This document shows, piece after piece, positions 1 through 7,710 of a DNA stretch of 7,908 bases (its first letter is position 1; the number at the start of each line of letters is the position of its first letter). The stretch covers positions 1 through 7,908 of the forward strand of contig CALDSP010000321.1 of assembly GCA_937924465.1 (NCBI GenBank), read 5' to 3'. Both the position numbers and the translations under genes were made by a program. This stretch comes from an uncultured Leptospiraceae bacterium. Its GTDB lineage: Bacteria > Spirochaetota > Leptospiria > Leptospirales > Leptospiraceae. Below the pieces are notes generated by a model. It did no database searches. It was not told the DNA's origin and saw nothing but the letters and a program-made list of their open reading frames with translations.

Positions 1-1131
1 AGATAATTTTTCTTGGGACTTCCCTTCTTCGATAATTTTTTCTAAGGTATCTTGGTTTTGCTCTTTGATTTTTAAGAGTGTGTTTAAAGAAACAGTATCT
101 TCAAAAGTTTCTTGTTTTTCTTGTGAGATTTCTCGTTCTGTTTTTTCACCTACAAAAGTAAATTTATTTTTTATATCTTGGTATTGTTTGTAATTGTGTA
201 CTCTGTAGTTATAATTTTTCATGTAATTGGAAAGCTCTTTAGTTTGTCTATCTGTTAAAGAAATTGCATACTGAAAATCAGATTTTGAGGTTGGAAAAAA
301 ATAACTTTCTTCTCCCAGAATAAATTGCAATAAGTTTGGCTCTTCTCTTAAAAAAATCTCATTATTTTGAGATATTTTCTTTAAGAGTTCAGGATCAAAA
401 AAATTATTTGTTAAAAGAATTGTGTTGTCTTCCCAAAGATTTGAATCCTTCCAAAAATCTTTTCTCAGAGAAAAAAGACTAACTTTAGAGTGAGTTAAGT
501 TAGATAGGATATCTTCAATACCTGACTTGGAATGATAGCTTTTAGTAAGAGGAATTTCTCCAAAAGGAGATTCTAGTACCTTTTTTGGAGCATCTCCTGA
601 AATAATTTCTTGAGTCGCTTCATTCCAAAAGTAATGAGAGAAAAGAAAGTAAACATCTTCTATTTGTTCTTTCTCTAATTTCAAACAAGGGTATAATCCT
701 TTTTCTAACTCCTTTTCTTCTAAATGGTGAGAATAAATAAAACCTTGAGCATTTGATGTATTGGAATCTATGAGTACAATACTTCCGGGTAAATCTACTT
801 TAAGTCGAATGATGGCTTTCTTTTGTAAAGCAGAGACTAAGGATGAGGATGGTTCTAATTCATTTAGCAGTATATAAATTCTTACGCCCTTTTGCTCTAA
901 ACTAAGCAAAGTTTGTAATATTTTAGAGTCAGATACAAGATTGGACTGAATAGAGACAGTTTCTTTTGCTTGGTTTAGTGCTTCTATAATTCGAGAGTGA
1001 GTGTTTTCAAAGCTAAAACAGTTGTAGGAGAGTTCTAAGTTAGATTCATCTTTTTCTATGATATAATTTAGCACTCTCTCTGAGTAATCTATTTCGTGTT
1101 CTAATTTTATATTTTCAATTCGTTCACTCAT
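1..1131 (-). CDS. PLD-superfamily-like protein with degenerate HKD motif, C-terminus missing (377 codons visible)
   Basis: Reading the minus strand from the ATG at 1131-1129 gives 377 codons with no stop up to the window edge, so the gene continues to the left. Residues about 38-175 follow the layout of one phospholipase-D lobe: SRIIEALNQAKETVSIQSN (46-64), LLSLEQKGVRIYILLNE (75-91), a strand ending in DLPGSIVLIDSN (113-124), and a closing element DVYFLFSHYFWNEA (159-172). Where active PLDs have HxKxxxxD, this protein has P115-x-S117-xxxx-D122, so His and Lys are both lost. Residues 204-310 may be a second, even more diverged lobe (GIEDILSNLTHSKVSLFS, 204-221), also without HKD. The visible C-terminal part (325-377) is charged and likely helical or coiled-coil. 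Its start overlaps the previous stop by one base (TGATG), with AGAGGA 6 bases upstream, so the two proteins are probably made in step. It may be a structural or binding PLD relative. A catalytic domain could still lie beyond the edge. Confidence 0.85.
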   Translation of the reverse strand, partial: MSERIENIKLEHEIDYSERVLNYIIEKDESNLELSYNCFSFENTHSRIIEALNQAKETVSIQSNLVSDSKILQTLLSLEQKGVRIYILLNELEPSSSLVSALQKKAIIRLKVDLPGSIVLIDSNTSNAQGFIYSHHLEEKELEKGLYPCLKLEKEQIEDVYFLFSHYFWNEATQEIISGDAPKKVLESPFGEIPLTKSYHSKSGIEDILSNLTHSKVSLFSLRKDFWKDSNLWEDNTILLTNNFFDPELLKKISQNNEIFLREEPNLLQFILGEESYFFPTSKSDFQYAISLTDRQTKELSNYMKNYNYRVHNYKQYQDIKNKFTFVGEKTEREISQEKQETFEDTVSLNTLLKIKEQNQDTLEKIIEEGKSQEKLS

Positions 1132-2681
1132 CAAAATTCCTCTCGTATGTAATTTTCAATGTCCTGTTCACGTACTTTTATAAAAGTACACGCTCTTGTA
1201 TTTGACTTTTTATCCGGGTCGATTTCAGTTTTTTTATCAAATTCCAGTAAATCAAATCCACTGGTAAGTTTCCAAATATCGTTAGTATTATCTGTATACT
1301 GCAAAACAATTACACGATCGTGAGTATCATTTTTCTTTTCCATTGGTTGAATCTTAATGGAATGAGGTAAAGTAATTTGTTTGGGACTTTTTTCAGCAAT
1401 TGTAAACACAGTTGCATTTGCCTTTTCTAAAGTTTCAAAATATACTTTCAACACAGCAAATAAGTATTGAATTTTTTGTCCAATATATCTATCTGATATG
1501 ATTGTCTTTTTTATTACTTTATTTGGTGAGTGCAGTTTTTCGAATATTTCCCGCATAGAATATTCTTCTTTCGACTTTATAGAAAATGAGGAATACGGCT
1601 TCGTTATTTTTTTAAATGGATTCAAGTCCATTGTAGAAGTAAGATGATAGTATGCATCCGACTTTTCGTATCTTTGGGGTTTTAAAATTTGGATGTACTC
1701 AGTATTTTTAGGACTCTCCAAACTAGATAAAACAAAAGCCTCTTTTTGGTTTAGTTCTTTAACATAAGAATCAAACTCCTCCTCTGTTCTATAATTCCTT
1801 TTGAGGTATTGATTTAGTAAATAATTTCTCCATTGTGTTGCACTTTCCTTTTTAGGCATGATAGGAATTTGAAAAAGAATTGCCTTTTCAAATAAGCCTT
1901 TTCCAAAATCTTTTTGTTTCAGCTCTAGTTCTTCAATTTCAAAACTCTCCCACTCTTTTTCAGAATGCAATTGCTCTGAAAATTCAATTTTCATGCGAGA
2001 GAGTTTTTCATCCCAATCCATTCCGTTTTTTATGAATATGTTTCGGAACTCATTTAGAGATAATTTATAATCAAATTTATATTGATTCAGATCTTTGATC
2101 TCATCTTTTAAAGATTCTTTTTTCCCTCGTTCATCAATATCAATCAGATTTCCTTTAAAAAAATAAGTTGTGCTGACAGGAAAGGTTTGATGCGTTTTTA
2201 TATCGAACTCCCAAACTAAGTCAAGTTCGCTCTTTTGAATTTCCGAACTGTAGTCCATCATTTCTATAAGCTCGATTGTTTTCACTTCTTGTTTCCCATC
2301 TTTATCTTTTATAATAACGTTATGTTCACCATGGAAATTTGAATTTTTTTTGATTTCTTTATTTTTATCCTCGCTAGAATACCGATCTCTACGAAGATAT
2401 ATAATTTTAGACTTCAGAAAAGGATCATCTTCCGTTACCCAGAATGCATACTTGCCTTCTTCCTCTTGAAAAAGAGTCCCTTGATCAATTAATCTCTGTC
2501 CCTTGGAAGTGAGTTCATTTCTGGAATTTAGAACATCGATACTTTGCAAATACCGATTGACATTTGTATTATTTGGATTACTGAGGTATTTTTTAATATC
2601 TAAACGTTCTCTTTCAATGCTCAAAACTGCATAAGCTGAGAATTTGCTTATATTTATCTTTTTAGAAAACTCTGCTTTCAT
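1131..2681 (-). CDS. Uncharacterised protein with probable winged-helix N-terminus and MITD1-like PLD-fold C-terminus (516 aa)
   Basis: I do not recognise this protein as a named family. Residues about 12-100 read like a helix-turn-helix or winged-helix region followed by a small beta element: ELTSKGQRLIDQG (56-68), then GKYAFWVTEDDPFLKSKII (76-94). The middle (100-380) is highly charged and unassigned. Residues about 385-482 resemble the phospholipase-D-like C-terminal domain of MITD1 (MIT_C). They show a beta strand ending in ISDRYI (395-400), a helix (402-420), a second strand (ATVFTI), then THDRVIVL (453-460), and DIWKLTSGFDLL (468-479), which corresponds to the W...G.GLD stretch of that family. 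H454-D455-R456 takes the place of the usual HxK. In MITD1 this fold binds lipid and has no nuclease activity, so catalysis should not be assumed. The ATG has a strong AGGAGG 11 bases upstream, and the gene ends in a TGATG overlap with the next gene. Gene reality is certain; the domain calls are inferences. Confidence 0.88.
   Translation of the reverse strand: MKAEFSKKINISKFSAYAVLSIERERLDIKKYLSNPNNTNVNRYLQSIDVLNSRNELTSKGQRLIDQGTLFQEEEGKYAFWVTEDDPFLKSKIIYLRRDRYSSEDKNKEIKKNSNFHGEHNVIIKDKDGKQEVKTIELIEMMDYSSEIQKSELDLVWEFDIKTHQTFPVSTTYFFKGNLIDIDERGKKESLKDEIKDLNQYKFDYKLSLNEFRNIFIKNGMDWDEKLSRMKIEFSEQLHSEKEWESFEIEELELKQKDFGKGLFEKAILFQIPIMPKKESATQWRNYLLNQYLKRNYRTEEEFDSYVKELNQKEAFVLSSLESPKNTEYIQILKPQRYEKSDAYYHLTSTMDLNPFKKITKPYSSFSIKSKEEYSMREIFEKLHSPNKVIKKTIISDRYIGQKIQYLFAVLKVYFETLEKANATVFTIAEKSPKQITLPHSIKIQPMEKKNDTHDRVIVLQYTDNTNDIWKLTSGFDLLEFDKKTEIDPDKKSNTRACTFIKVREQDIENYIREEF
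1138..1143 (-). promoter_or_regulatory. Shine-Dalgarno of the PLD-like gene, inside the end of the 516-aa gene
   Basis: AGAGGA lies 6 bases before the ATG at 1131 and is embedded in the last codons of the preceding gene. With the TGATG stop/start overlap, it points to translational coupling and confirms the chosen start. Confidence 0.65.
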
Positions 2682-2692
2682 GAAATAAACTT

Positions 2693-2698
2693 CCTCCT
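2693..2698 (-). promoter_or_regulatory. Strong Shine-Dalgarno of the 516-aa gene
   Basis: A consensus AGGAGG lies 11 bases before the ATG at 2681, inside the 42-base gap after the helicase stop. It is the best SD in the window, so this gene can be translated independently of the helicase and perhaps more efficiently. Confidence 0.75.
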
Positions 2699-2723
2699 TT
2701 TATTCTCGACGTATTTTGAAATT

Positions 2724-5700
2724 TTAAAAAGAACTAGCTAAATTCTTTAGTTCATCGGATCTTGATTTTTCAAAAAAATATTGATATTTTCCCAAAATAA
2801 CTAATTGGTATCTAGCTCTTGTAATTGAAACATTTAAGCGATTGGGACTATCCAAAAATCCATCTCTTTCGGTCTGCACCATAGACAAAAAAACAATATC
2901 TGCTTCTTGTCCTTGGAATTTATCCACAGTATATAAAAATATCTTTGCATTTTCTTTAGAAAATTGACTTTGTTTGTTAGGTTGATTACAGTAGTCTCGC
3001 AATTTTTCTCGAATGAGATTTTCTTGTCCTTTATAGAATGTTAAGGCTGCAATTTTCCATTTTTTATCTTTATCTAAAGGATCTGGATGTTCTTCGTTCT
3101 TACACCATTCCACAAAGTTTTTTATTTCTTCTATCATGGTTTCTGCTTCTTTTTCATTTCGATTGTGATTTGTTTCGCCATTTATATCAATCCAGATCTT
3201 CCTTGTCTTGTAACGATTATAACTCCATTCTCTGGCTTTATCAACAAGAGAATCTGTCTCTAAGGCTTTATTCTCATAAAAGGCTTTTCTAGGAAACTCT
3301 GCTATTTCAGAGTGCATTCTATATTGGTATTTTAATTTCACATAACGTGGCTCCAGTTCCTCTTTTTTGAATCCTTCTGTAATTGTAGTTTGCTCTTGGT
3401 TATATTTTCCTTTAATTCCTTTTTGAATCCCCTCTAAAATAGAAGGAAGTGCAATATTTCTAATAGTTGTGATTCGACTTTTCGCTTGTTTTTCCGACAT
3501 TGGATACAAAATCTCCATCTCTTTTCTAAATCTAAATTCTTGTTCTTTTTTTCTCAACTCGAAATCTCTTACCAAGCGCCAGCACATTTCTTCTGCCCAG
3601 TCTCTCTCTCGCATTTGCCTTTCAATTGTGTCATAAATCTTTTCAAAATCTTGAATCTTTCTACCTTTTTCTTGGATGGAAAAGCAATACTTTTCTTTTT
3701 CATAAAGTCTTCTGTGTCGAAAATAATGAGAAGTCTGTAACCACTCCGGATAACCAAAAACAAAAAAATACTCTGGTAAATAATTTAAGGCATTCTCAAT
3801 TTTAGAGCGTGGAATAAAAAATATATTTGTCTCAAAAACTTCTTCAAGAGAAATATTTTGATTGAATTCCCAAAATCCAAATTTTAATTTTTGGATAAAC
3901 TCTTGTTTGTTTTCTGTCTTCCGTAATTGATATTCTTTTTTTAAATCAGAAAAAAAATTATCTTCTACTACAAAAGCCATTGGTAAAGGAGACTTTTTGT
4001 AATTAGAATATTGAGAGACAAGATACAACTTATAACAAACATCTTGTAATGATTTGGGCAGTTTTTGAACTGATTCAGGGGATTTCTGACTACCTAAAAC
4101 CAATTCTCGTAAATTGGAAACTATTTGCTCTCTATCGGCAAAGGGCGAAAGTTGTTGAACATCTCCTACTAAAATCCATTTTTTTGCAAATATAGCAGGG
4201 ACTAAAAATTCTTGGAACGTGGTCTTACTACATTCGTCAATAATTAAATAATCAAAAATGGGTGTAATAGGAACTTCTTCTGCTTTTTGTTCACTAAACT
4301 CGGGATATTTTAAGATCCCAATAGTTGTTCCACAAACTAAATTAGAAGACTCTAATAAAAGTCTTTCAGGCACCTTATGAGTTTCTATTTGTTTTTCTAA
4401 TCTATATTCTTGGATAGAATCGGAAACCACATCTTCATTTCCTATTCGGATGGGCAGAATACACAATTCATCCATGAGACCTTTTTCTTTGAGTCTCTCA
4501 AGTACATTGTCAATAGCCACATGAGTGGAACCAGAAAGAAGCACACGTTTTTTATTAGACACCAACTGACATATAAGTTCTAAAATCACTGTGGTTTTAC
4601 CGGAGCCTGGAGGCCCTTCTAAAATAGCAAAATCGGGAGTGGCAAGAGCTTTCTGAATAAACTCTCTTTGCTCCTTGCAACCTTTTCGATTGAAATCTTT
4701 TAACACATACCAGTTCTGAATGGATTGTTCAACACTATTAAAACTCCAATTTACTTTATTCCTTGGCTCAAACAATTGAATGATCTTTTTTTGTTCTTGA
4801 ATGGGTTTATTTTGAAGATTGAAAATTGCCTCTTTTTGTTTTTCAAGTTGATAGGTGCTTACAGAAACACTTAAAGTTTTGGAGTCACGAGGTGGTAGCA
4901 CATCTTTTTCTTTTTGTTTTAAGGAAATGATACTTTCTTCTTGGTTTCGATATCCAATCTGATAGGGTTCTCGCACTCCCTCTGCCTTTATTTCTATATC
5001 ACTATCAAAAAAGTAGTCTACAGAAGAACGGGAATAAGGATCATCGTTTGCATTTTCTTCTAACTCAAAAATACGAATATGAAATTTTTCTTTTGGATCT
5101 GGTGTTAAGATTTTAGCTTTAAAGATAAGCTCTTTATAAATAAAATATTTATCTTTATATTGACTTGGATTTTCGACATAGAATATCAATCTTTCTGCAT
5201 CATCAATACGTTGATACTTAAAAGAAGAATTAGAAGTTTTTTCTCTAATTTCCTCTGGATTGATTTTGTATTGACGAAAAAAATCAAACTGATTAATTTC
5301 TTTCACATAAGGTTTAGAAATAGGTGTATCGCAAAGAAAATAACATTCTTTTAAATTTTCTTCTAAAATTTTCTCTTCTTTATTTTTTGTGTAGTTGTCT
5401 GAAATGATCTCAAAAGAGATAGGTTTCCCATTTAAATATATTCCTGAAGATGGATCGAGTTTTGCATAAATAGAAAGAGATTTATCATGTTCTTTAAAAT
5501 CTACTTCTTCACCATTGATTTTTATTGTTTCAATTTTGCCAGATTTTAATTCTGGATTTAATATTACAAAATCATCAAAATCCCAGTTAAGTTGGATTTC
5601 TTCTTGGTTCTCTGGAAAAGAAAAATCCCTTATGCGTATTCTGATAGGATTGGTTGTTCTATCAATATCTTCTGGAGTTATTGTAAATTTCTTTTTTCCT

Positions 5701-6014
5701 TCTTTCCATTTTGCAGGTTCTTTAAAGTTTGGTTCGTTAGGTAAATCTTTTGTGAAAAACCATTCTGTTTCTTGTTTTATACGAATTTCAGTTTTGTATT
5801 CTTTTCGGTAGATTTTTGATTGAAGAACAAGTTGCACTTTTTCTTTATCTAAAACAGTCCAACCTACTTGAATGTCTTGTTTACTTTTTAGACTTTTGAT
5901 TGCTATATCCAAATACTGATAAAAAGGAGTGAGGGAATTAAACGTATTCTCTTTTAATTTTCTTGCTGCTTCTAAATTCCCTCCTTCTAAACGATTGTAA
6001 TAATGCAAAGACAT
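2724..6014 (-). CDS. UPF1/DNA2-like superfamily 1 helicase with long N-terminal region and internal insert (1096 aa)
   Basis: Superfamily 1 helicase of the UPF1/DNA2/NAM7 (COG1112) type, expected to move along single-stranded RNA or DNA using ATP. Residues 1-440 are unrecognised and look beta-rich, with a conserved-looking lead-in at 389-450 (EKQKEAIFNL, then KEQREFIQKAL as the Q-motif region). Motif I is GPPGSGKTT (467-475), Ia is STHVAIDN (496-503), II is DECS (593-596), III is GDVQQLSPF (617-625), IV is QYRMH (897-901), V is VDKFQGQE (1030-1037) and VI is NVSITRAR (1061-1068). All ATPase residues are intact. Between III and IV lies an insert of about 265 residues where relatives usually have only a few dozen. 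It is rich in Lys, Glu, Arg and aromatics and partly helical. The start lies 4 bases after the ATPase stop and has no good SD, so translation probably depends on coupling. A GGAGGG at codons 11-12 has no start codon after it. Helicase family is firm; substrate (RNA or DNA) is open. Confidence 0.94.
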   Translation of the reverse strand: MSLHYYNRLEGGNLEAARKLKENTFNSLTPFYQYLDIAIKSLKSKQDIQVGWTVLDKEKVQLVLQSKIYRKEYKTEIRIKQETEWFFTKDLPNEPNFKEPAKWKEGKKKFTITPEDIDRTTNPIRIRIRDFSFPENQEEIQLNWDFDDFVILNPELKSGKIETIKINGEEVDFKEHDKSLSIYAKLDPSSGIYLNGKPISFEIISDNYTKNKEEKILEENLKECYFLCDTPISKPYVKEINQFDFFRQYKINPEEIREKTSNSSFKYQRIDDAERLIFYVENPSQYKDKYFIYKELIFKAKILTPDPKEKFHIRIFELEENANDDPYSRSSVDYFFDSDIEIKAEGVREPYQIGYRNQEESIISLKQKEKDVLPPRDSKTLSVSVSTYQLEKQKEAIFNLQNKPIQEQKKIIQLFEPRNKVNWSFNSVEQSIQNWYVLKDFNRKGCKEQREFIQKALATPDFAILEGPPGSGKTTVILELICQLVSNKKRVLLSGSTHVAIDNVLERLKEKGLMDELCILPIRIGNEDVVSDSIQEYRLEKQIETHKVPERLLLESSNLVCGTTIGILKYPEFSEQKAEEVPITPIFDYLIIDECSKTTFQEFLVPAIFAKKWILVGDVQQLSPFADREQIVSNLRELVLGSQKSPESVQKLPKSLQDVCYKLYLVSQYSNYKKSPLPMAFVVEDNFFSDLKKEYQLRKTENKQEFIQKLKFGFWEFNQNISLEEVFETNIFFIPRSKIENALNYLPEYFFVFGYPEWLQTSHYFRHRRLYEKEKYCFSIQEKGRKIQDFEKIYDTIERQMRERDWAEEMCWRLVRDFELRKKEQEFRFRKEMEILYPMSEKQAKSRITTIRNIALPSILEGIQKGIKGKYNQEQTTITEGFKKEELEPRYVKLKYQYRMHSEIAEFPRKAFYENKALETDSLVDKAREWSYNRYKTRKIWIDINGETNHNRNEKEAETMIEEIKNFVEWCKNEEHPDPLDKDKKWKIAALTFYKGQENLIREKLRDYCNQPNKQSQFSKENAKIFLYTVDKFQGQEADIVFLSMVQTERDGFLDSPNRLNVSITRARYQLVILGKYQYFFEKSRSDELKNLASSF

Positions 6015-6018
6015 GGCT

Positions 6019-7611
6019 TTATTTGATAAAAGGATTTGCTATTTCTTGTTTGAGTTTTGGGACGGATTCAGCTGCTCCTATATCCAGGGCCTCTGCTTCT
6101 TCGGAAGATGCATTCACTGCTTTTGCCTTTGCCCATTTTCGTAAATTCTCAATGGTATCTCCCATTGTGCGAGAAAGGGGAAAAGTTCTTTTAATAGCAG
6201 ACAGAATGTGTTCATCTCTCAATTCTTCCCCTTCATCAAAAGCAGTAAACATGGCTTCTTTGACTGCCTCTTCTAGTTCTGCCCCCGAGAAACCTTTGGA
6301 CTCTTTGGCTAGTTTTTCTAAATCAAATTTTTCGGGTTTTCGCTTTTTCTTTGATAAAACAATAGAAAGAATTTCTTTCCTTGCATTCTGTGTAGGTAAA
6401 TCTACAAAGAAAATTTCATCTACACGTCCCTTTCTTAAAAGCTCTGGTGGAAGCTGACTCACATCATTAGCCGTAGCTACTACAAAAACAGGCTTTTTCT
6501 TTTCCTGCATCCAAGTCAAAAAAGTTCCAAGAACTCTAGAAGAAGTTCCCCCATCGGTAGCACCCGAACTTTGGACTCCAGAGAGACCTTTTTCAATTTC
6601 ATCTATCCAAAGCACACAAGGAGCTATTGCCTCTGCTAACTTTAAAGCTCCACGAATATTTTCTTCAGAAGCACCAACTATTCCAGCATAAACCTTACCT
6701 ATATCCAAGCGTAAGAGAGGAAACTTCCAAGTGTTAGCAATGGCTTTAGCAGATAAACTTTTCCCTGTTCCGGGAATTCCGAGAAGCAGTACACCACGTG
6801 GGGTATCGAGTCCATAGTCTTTGGCACCTAGTCCAAAGGCTTTGCCTCTTTTTTGTAACCACTCTTTGAGTACATCCAATCCCCCTACAGACTTCATATC
6901 TTCTTCAGGATGGTAGTATTCCAAAAATCCACTTTTTCGAATGATAGCTTCTTTTTCAGAAACTATCTCCGAAATACTTGCTTCTGATATTTTTTTATGG
7001 ATTTGGATTGCTTTCCGAAAAGCGAGTTCTGCTTCCATGATGGTTAGCCCAAGAGCAGATTCTAAAATGCGATTTTCCTCATCAGAATTTTCCTTAGGTA
7101 CTTCGACTTTTAAATCATCACAAACATTTTCTAAGATAACTCTCAAGTCTGCTTTAGATGGAAGGTCGAGATCAAGAACAGAAATTTCTTTTTCTAACTC
7201 TTTTGGTAAAAAATTGATTGATTGAGTAATTACAAGTGCTTTGTGTGTGGATAGTCTTGAGAAATTTTTTAACCTTTGAATTAGATTTGGATCACATCCG
7301 GAATTGTAGCTTTTTGCAAGGAAATCTTCTAAAATGAAAATTCCATTAGAATATCTCTCTTCCATGAGTTCAAGTAGGGAGCTTTCGTTTCTTTCTTCCT
7401 CTTCTATTTCAAAATTTGTTTTTTCCGGATTCCATTTCTTTAGTCCCTCAATGCAATTCCAATAGTACCATTCCACCCCCAATTCCTTGGCAACTTCATT
7501 GACTGCACCTTGGACTCTTAGGATTTCTGAGGTGACTACCTTGATGATCTTTGCTTTAGCTTTGATGTATAGCAGCAAATCATCTTCAAAACTGGGTTTA
7601 TCAATTCTCAT
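6019..7611 (-). CDS. Ycf46-like AAA+ ATPase (530 aa)
   Basis: First gene of the operon. It is a classic-clade AAA+ ATPase, which normally works as a ring that uses ATP to remodel a protein or nucleoprotein partner. Residues 1-235 resemble the N-terminal region of Ycf46-type ATPases, a degenerate P-loop-like fold with segments such as AKIIKVVTSEILRVQ and FILEDF. Residues 240-480 are the AAA+ core. Visible motifs are Walker A GIPGTGKS (278-285), a pore-loop-like KVYAGIVG (306-313), Walker B VLWIDE (333-338), sensor 1 ATAND (N382), arginine-finger region RKGRVDE (R393, R396) and sensor 2 GAE (443-445). All catalytic residues are present, so it should be active. The tail (490-530) is Ala/Glu-rich and unrecognised. 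The ATG is preceded directly by an in-frame TAG and by AAGGAAAAG about 9 bases upstream, so the start is well supported. No signal peptide or membrane segment is seen, so it is cytosolic. Ycf46 itself is poorly understood. Family assignment is firm; cellular role is unknown. Confidence 0.93.
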   Translation of the reverse strand: MRIDKPSFEDDLLLYIKAKAKIIKVVTSEILRVQGAVNEVAKELGVEWYYWNCIEGLKKWNPEKTNFEIEEEERNESSLLELMEERYSNGIFILEDFLAKSYNSGCDPNLIQRLKNFSRLSTHKALVITQSINFLPKELEKEISVLDLDLPSKADLRVILENVCDDLKVEVPKENSDEENRILESALGLTIMEAELAFRKAIQIHKKISEASISEIVSEKEAIIRKSGFLEYYHPEEDMKSVGGLDVLKEWLQKRGKAFGLGAKDYGLDTPRGVLLLGIPGTGKSLSAKAIANTWKFPLLRLDIGKVYAGIVGASEENIRGALKLAEAIAPCVLWIDEIEKGLSGVQSSGATDGGTSSRVLGTFLTWMQEKKKPVFVVATANDVSQLPPELLRKGRVDEIFFVDLPTQNARKEILSIVLSKKKRKPEKFDLEKLAKESKGFSGAELEEAVKEAMFTAFDEGEELRDEHILSAIKRTFPLSRTMGDTIENLRKWAKAKAVNASSEEAEALDIGAAESVPKLKQEIANPFIK

Positions 7612-7616
7612 CTAAG

Positions 7617-7625
7617 ACTTTTCCT
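7617..7625 (-). promoter_or_regulatory. Ribosome binding site of the AAA+ ATPase gene
   Basis: AAGGAAAAG on the minus strand, with its AGGA core 9 bases before the ATG at 7611. An in-frame TAG directly before that ATG rules out an upstream extension, so this site and start belong together. Confidence 0.65.
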
Positions 7626-7710
7626 TGTTTAACTATAATTCATTGATAGAATTCATCTTATGGAGAAGAATTGTATTTTTTATGTTTTTTTCTTTTTCTA
7701 TGTGAAACAA

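Noticed and set aside
3038..3740. Two plus-strand open frames of 84 codons (3038-3292, 3486-3740)
   Set aside because: Both are antisense to the helicase. Their Phe/Leu-rich, pseudo-membrane look comes from reading Glu/Lys codons backwards.
3569..3763. Minus-strand 64-codon frame inside the helicase insert
   Set aside because: It is in another frame of the same strand, within a continuous well-supported coding frame. It was considered as a sign of a frameshift, but helicase motifs on both sides are in one frame.
5160..5811. Plus-strand open frames at 5160-5354 and 5515-5811
   Set aside because: Antisense shadows of the helicase N-terminal region, with no SD and no family resemblance.
5963..6457. 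Plus-strand open frame of 164 codons
   Set aside because: It lies antisense across the ATPase 3' end and the helicase start, is rich in Ser/Phe as expected for the complement of a charged gene, and has no recognisable domain.
6941..7225. Plus-strand 94-codon frame antisense to the ATPase N-terminal region
   Set aside because: Ser-rich shadow frame with no start signal and no domain.
1..7611. Direct assignment as the Mokosh system
   Set aside because: The helicase has no visible kinase-like domain, the visible PLD motif is degenerate, and the ATPase and 516-aa protein are not Mokosh components. The resemblance is kept only as a comparison.
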